From: Planctomycetota bacterium
GTDB taxonomy: Bacteria; Planctomycetota; Phycisphaerae; FEN-1346
Reading direction: 5' to 3'
Length of the DNA: 17,083 nt
NCBI GenBank assembly: GCA_026386995.1
Contig: JAPLMO010000027.1
Coordinates: 1 to 17,083 of the forward strand
Every line of letters starts with the position of its first letter. Position 1 is the first letter of the stretch. The notes under the pieces were generated by a model. It worked only from the letters and a program-made list of their open reading frames with translations, was not told the origin of the DNA and made no database searches. Positions 13,590 to 17,083 of this stretch are shown piece after piece. A program made the position numbers and the translations under genes.

Positions 13590-16500
13590 GTGCGTCGCGC
13601 TGATGAAGCAATCGCTGATGGGACAATGAACTCACCCGGGAATCTTCCAGGCGGATTCCGCAAGCCGCTCAAGCGGCTCGCGAGTTTCTGCCTGACTGCC
13701 CTGGCATTGTCCACCTGTTCTCTCGCGGTGGAATCGGCTCCGCCACGGGAACCGTTCGCCGGCCCCGACTTGGTGCTGTGGCTGGATGCCCAGCACATCG
13801 ACGGCCGCGGCGATACAAACCGCCCGCCGCGCCATGGTGACCCGATCGACGTCTGGGGAGATCGGAGCACCTATCGCAATGATGCTCGCCAGGCGATTCC
13901 CCAACTCCGGCCCACGTACGTACGCGATGCCACGGACGGCGGCTTTGCGGCGGTTCATTTCGAGGCCGCCCAACGGCAACATCTCTCGGCGGGGAATCCG
14001 CCTTCGCTCGACTTGTCCGTGCTGACGGCCTATGTCGTGGCCCAAGCCGGCAAGTCCGGCAGCGACATGTGGCTGTTCAGCAAGAACCAATGGGGTCCGC
14101 CCTGGACCGGCTACGGGATCGCCATCAGCAAGGATGAACTACGCCCCTGGCCTCACCTCGGTTTGGAAACCGGAGCGCATGGTTACTTCCAGTTCGGCTG
14201 TAACCTGGATTCCGTCTTCCGGATCGTCGAGGTCCGCTATGACGGAAAGATTGCCACTGGTCGTTTGGAGACGAGGTCTGACAGAGAGCAGGTGGTCAGT
14301 GGCCGTATCGCCACGAACAACCAGCCTCTGACCATTGGCTCGCTGGCTTCCCAATACCTCGAAGGCGAGATTGCCGAAATCCTCATTTACCGCCGCGCCT
14401 TGAACGACCAGGAACGCGAGCAGACAAGCCGTTACCTGATGGGCAAATATGGTCTGCCGCTCAGCCAGGATGACGCGGCCGAAGCACCGCTGGTTTCTGA
14501 CTGGCTGTTTCAGGCTGAGGATCATCCGCTGATGGAACGAATTGATAAGGAAATTCTTTGGACACGAGAACTGGCAGCGCGCTTGGCCAAGGACCCGCGT
14601 ACGCCCAGCCTCCGCGGGGAACTGGTCGAGATGGATGCGTTGGCCGCGAAGGCCGCCGAAACTGGCAGACAAGCCTTCAGCCGAAGGGCAGCCAGGGAGT
14701 TGTATCTTGCCGTGCGGCGGGTCAAACGGAGCATCCTGTTCAAGAATCCCGCGGTGGACTTTACGCAACTGCTGTTCATCGACCAGCCGCTGCCGCAAGG
14801 GTCGGAGTCCAGTCACGAAGCGGTCCACCGCCTGGGGATGATGGCGGTTCCCGGGGGGCGGCTGCTGGTGCTCGATGGGCTGCATCCGGGCGGACAGATC
14901 CGCCAACTGGCACCGGGGAAGCCTGGCAGTTTCTGGCGACCCGAGTTGTCGTTCGATGCCAGGAAGGTGCTCTTCTGCTTCAAGCCGCAGGATGCGAAAA
15001 GTTTTCACCTGTATGAGATGAACCTGGACGGCAGCAGCCTGAAGCAACTGACCGACAGCGATTACGACGACATCGATCCGATCTACCTGCCCGACGGCCA
15101 TATCATGTTCACGACCACCAGGGGCAACACGTACGTCCGCTGCGGACCCTACATCTATTCGTACGTGCTGGCCCGCTGCGATGCGGACGGGGGAAACGTT
15201 TACCTGGTCAGTATGAACAGCGAACCGGACTTCGTGCCGGCCTTGATGAATGACGGACGAGTCGTCTATTCACGATGGGAGTACTCGGATAAAGACCAGA
15301 ACCGTGTGCAGAGTCTTTGGACCACGCGCCAGGACGGGACGCAGACGGCCGTTCTTTGGGGCAACCAGAGCGTATGGCCGGACCACTTGGCGGAGCCGCG
15401 GCCTATGCCGGGCAGCGGACGGGTGATGTTTACCTCAGTTGGACACCACGACTGGTTTCATGGTTCCATCGGCATTATTGATCCGAACCGGGGGTTCAAC
15501 TTTCCCCAGGGGATCACACGAGTCACCTTCGACCTGCCGTGGGCCGAGGTGGGCAATTCTCCGGCAGACCGACCCGAATCGCCGGATTATCACCCGTCGG
15601 GCCGCTTCACGGGATACCTGGGCGCCTATCCGCTTTCCGAAGAGGACTTTCTGGTCTCGGCTCGAGGCGTGGCCGACAAGTTCCGCATCTATCTGATGGA
15701 TGTGCATGGAAACCGTGAGTTGATTTACGAGGGGATGCACCATGCCTGGTACGCCATGCCGGTGAGGCCGCGTCCGGTGCCGCCCCGGCAGCCGGATCTG
15801 GTGACCTGGCCCGGCACCGGCACGGAGCGCAAGCCGGTGCAGCCAGGCGTGTTTTATAGCGGTGACGTTTGCCAGGGAGTGCCGGACCTGCCGCGTGGGA
15901 GGGTCAAGTACCTGCGGGTGTTCCAGCAAGACGCCAAGACGTATTCCACCTGGAGCAAGGTTTTCGCGTTTTCGGGACCGGCCGTCTCGGCGGTCCAGTC
16001 CGAGGCGGTCAAGCGGATCGTCTCTACGGTGCCGGTCGAACCCGACGGCTCGGTTTACTTCGAGGCTCCAGCGGGGCAAGCCTTGTTTTTTCAACTGCTG
16101 GACGAGCACTACCGGGCGCTGCATACGATGCGTTCGTTTACCGGGGTGCTCCCGGGCGAACGGCGTGGGTGTGTTGGCTGCCATAGCATGCACAGCATCG
16201 CGCCGCCGAACACGCCGGGACTGGCGTCACGGCACCCGCCCACCGCGTTGAGCCCGCCCCCTTGGGGCTCGGAGAGCATCGGCTACGAACGGTTCGTCCA
16301 ACCTGTGCTGGACCGCTATTGCGCCAAGTGCCATCAGGGCGATGGCGAGGCCCGCAAGAAACTGGATCTGACCCTGCGTCCCGCCTCGGGTGCCTTCTCG
16401 CTTTTCAAGGAGCCTTATCTGACGCTCATCGGGCCGGCCGCCTGGCCAATTCCCCTCCCCAAGACGGGCCAGCCCGGCTACGGTCTTGCAGGAGCGATCC

Positions 16501-16820
16501 CCGTGTACGGCCTGAAGCCTGATGACGTGTATCCGAATGATCCTGCCACTGACGGACCTTCAACCATTCACAGGACGTTGCGACCGATGCGGTATCTTTC
16601 CGCGCGGAGCCCGCTGATAGAGCTCGCGATGAGTGGCAAGCACCACGACGTCAAAGTTGACCCAGTCGGACTGCTCAAGCTGATTGCCTGGATCGACGCC
16701 AATTGCCCGTACTTGGGCGAAGAGGAAATCCGGGCCATGGCGGATCCCGATTTCAACGGCATCGAACAATTGCCCATCCGACCGCGTTTGAGAACCGCAC
16801 CCATCATTGAGCGGCCGTGA
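13590..16820 (+). CDS. LamG domain plus HzsA-like (hydrazine synthase alpha-related) diheme cytochrome protein
   Basis: The product is 1,076 residues. GTG 13590 has GAGGT seven bases upstream; ATG 13626 is the alternative and would leave a tidier signal peptide (FRKPLKRLASFCLTALALS...). Residues about 58-290 form a LamG/concanavalin-like domain (GPDLVLWLDAQ, IAEILIYRRALNDQE). A helical linker follows to about 390. Then comes a beta-propeller-like region (LYEMNLDGSSLKQLTD, SRWEYSDKDQ, GHHDWFHGSIGIIDP) of the type found in hydrazine synthase alpha relatives. Two c-type heme sites end the protein: CVGCH at 861-865 and CAKCH at 911-915. Export would be needed for heme attachment. Known hydrazine synthase belongs to anammox bacteria and needs beta/gamma subunits that are absent here, so hydrazine chemistry is not implied. 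Many relatives in non-anammox PVC bacteria have no known function. In this locus it may bind glycan through LamG and do redox chemistry outside the cytoplasm; that is inference. Confidence 0.85.
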   Translation: MRRADEAIADGTMNSPGNLPGGFRKPLKRLASFCLTALALSTCSLAVESAPPREPFAGPDLVLWLDAQHIDGRGDTNRPPRHGDPIDVWGDRSTYRNDARQAIPQLRPTYVRDATDGGFAAVHFEAAQRQHLSAGNPPSLDLSVLTAYVVAQAGKSGSDMWLFSKNQWGPPWTGYGIAISKDELRPWPHLGLETGAHGYFQFGCNLDSVFRIVEVRYDGKIATGRLETRSDREQVVSGRIATNNQPLTIGSLASQYLEGEIAEILIYRRALNDQEREQTSRYLMGKYGLPLSQDDAAEAPLVSDWLFQAEDHPLMERIDKEILWTRELAARLAKDPRTPSLRGELVEMDALAAKAAETGRQAFSRRAARELYLAVRRVKRSILFKNPAVDFTQLLFIDQPLPQGSESSHEAVHRLGMMAVPGGRLLVLDGLHPGGQIRQLAPGKPGSFWRPELSFDARKVLFCFKPQDAKSFHLYEMNLDGSSLKQLTDSDYDDIDPIYLPDGHIMFTTTRGNTYVRCGPYIYSYVLARCDADGGNVYLVSMNSEPDFVPALMNDGRVVYSRWEYSDKDQNRVQSLWTTRQDGTQTAVLWGNQSVWPDHLAEPRPMPGSGRVMFTSVGHHDWFHGSIGIIDPNRGFNFPQGITRVTFDLPWAEVGNSPADRPESPDYHPSGRFTGYLGAYPLSEEDFLVSARGVADKFRIYLMDVHGNRELIYEGMHHAWYAMPVRPRPVPPRQPDLVTWPGTGTERKPVQPGVFYSGDVCQGVPDLPRGRVKYLRVFQQDAKTYSTWSKVFAFSGPAVSAVQSEAVKRIVSTVPVEPDGSVYFEAPAGQALFFQLLDEHYRALHTMRSFTGVLPGERRGCVGCHSMHSIAPPNTPGLASRHPPTALSPPPWGSESIGYERFVQPVLDRYCAKCHQGDGEARKKLDLTLRPASGAFSLFKEPYLTLIGPAAWPIPLPKTGQPGYGLAGAIPVYGLKPDDVYPNDPATDGPSTIHRTLRPMRYLSARSPLIELAMSGKHHDVKVDPVGLLKLIAWIDANCPYLGEEEIRAMADPDFNGIEQLPIRPRLRTAPIIERP

Positions 16821-16947
16821 GGCTACCCGGCCGGGGTGTAGAGCCCCTGTGCTCGACGACGGTGGATGTGCGTCCCGAAAACTCCGTCCGGGGTCTGCAG
16901 GGTGAGTGACGGGTGTCAGCGGGTGTTATCTGCGACAACCAGATGGC

Positions 16948-16988
16948 GGATTCCGGCGCGAAGGCCGTCCTGAAATATATTCTTTTTT
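16948..16988 (+). terminator. Weak candidate terminator after the HzsA-like gene
   Basis: CGGC (16954-16957) pairs with GCCG (16964-16967) around a six-base loop, extended by GGA/TCC across three unpaired bases. A run of six T lies at 16983-16988. The run starts about 12 bases past the stem, too far for a classical intrinsic terminator, so the call is weak. The rest of 16821-17083 shows no gene. A TTGACA at 17038 has no good -10 before the window ends. Confidence 0.2.
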
Positions 16989-17083
16989 CCGTTCAATCTC
17001 CACAAGTCATTTCCTGTCTGGGCCCTTGCAGTTGCTATTGACAAGCCAAGGGCCAGGTTACCGCCTACTTTAGAGAAGTTATT

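Noticed and set aside
14139..15101. Minus-strand open frame opposite the HzsA-like gene
   Set aside because: It is a shadow of the LamG and propeller coding sequence, with no motif of its own.
13590..16820. Reading the HzsA-like protein as evidence of anammox hydrazine synthesis
   Set aside because: Hydrazine synthase needs partner beta/gamma subunits and anammox genes that are not present. The LamG fusion and the glycan context argue for another role.
17038..17071. TTGACA with TACTTT as a promoter at the window end
   Set aside because: The spacing is about 22 bases and the -10 is poor. No downstream gene is in the window to support it.
1..17083. CRISPR array, tRNA, rRNA, insertion sequence or integrase
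   Set aside because: No regularly spaced repeats, no tRNA or rRNA-like sequence and no transposase or recombinase motifs were seen on either strand.

Overview
The window is an all-plus-strand stretch of a carbohydrate-use locus. It most likely comes from a PVC-type bacterium (Planctomycetota, Lentisphaerae or Verrucomicrobiota) or a similar uncultured polysaccharide degrader. The reasons are a set of large exported glycosidases resembling families GH106 and GH95, a GDSL/SGNH esterase, a ribose/rhamnose-type ABC importer, and a LamG plus hydrazine-synthase-alpha-like diheme protein. As I recall, that last architecture is frequent in those phyla. The taxon is an inference; there is no rRNA or marker gene here.

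Layout. Positions 2-1645 hold the C-terminal part of a GH106-like alpha-L-rhamnosidase whose start lies outside the window. Then comes a tight importer operon: a double-domain sugar ATPase (1751-3256), a permease (3253-4191) and a second permease continuous in frame with a RhaS/LsrB-type sugar-binding protein (4188-6254). The two internal junctions of the operon are ATGA stop/start overlaps. A 345-base gap (6255-6599) carries hairpins and the first copy of a 123-bp repeat. Next is an exported GH95-like enzyme (6600-9110). A 353-base gap (9111-9463) holds the decayed start of a lost gene and the second repeat copy. An exported GH106-like enzyme with an inserted F5/8-type carbohydrate-binding domain (9464-12073) follows, then a GDSL esterase 11 bases later (12085-13401). 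A gap of about 190 bases has a credible promoter/operator and signal-peptide-like debris. It precedes the 1,076-residue LamG/HzsA-like diheme protein (13590-16820). The last 263 bases contain no gene I can support.

How the genes may work together (inference). Exported GH106-like and GH95-like enzymes would release terminal deoxy-sugars such as L-rhamnose or L-fucose from a decorated polysaccharide. The GDSL enzyme would remove acetyl or similar esters that block them, and the ABC system would import the sugar. No kinase, isomerase, aldolase or regulator for the sugar is in view. The HzsA-like protein may be a surface or periplasmic redox or binding protein, but its substrate is unknown.

The points most worth a second look are the permease/binding-protein fusion with an embedded ribosome-binding site and start codon, the duplicated 123-bp promoter-like module that flanks the GH95-like gene, and the HzsA-like gene with its own promoter/operator inside a glycan locus.
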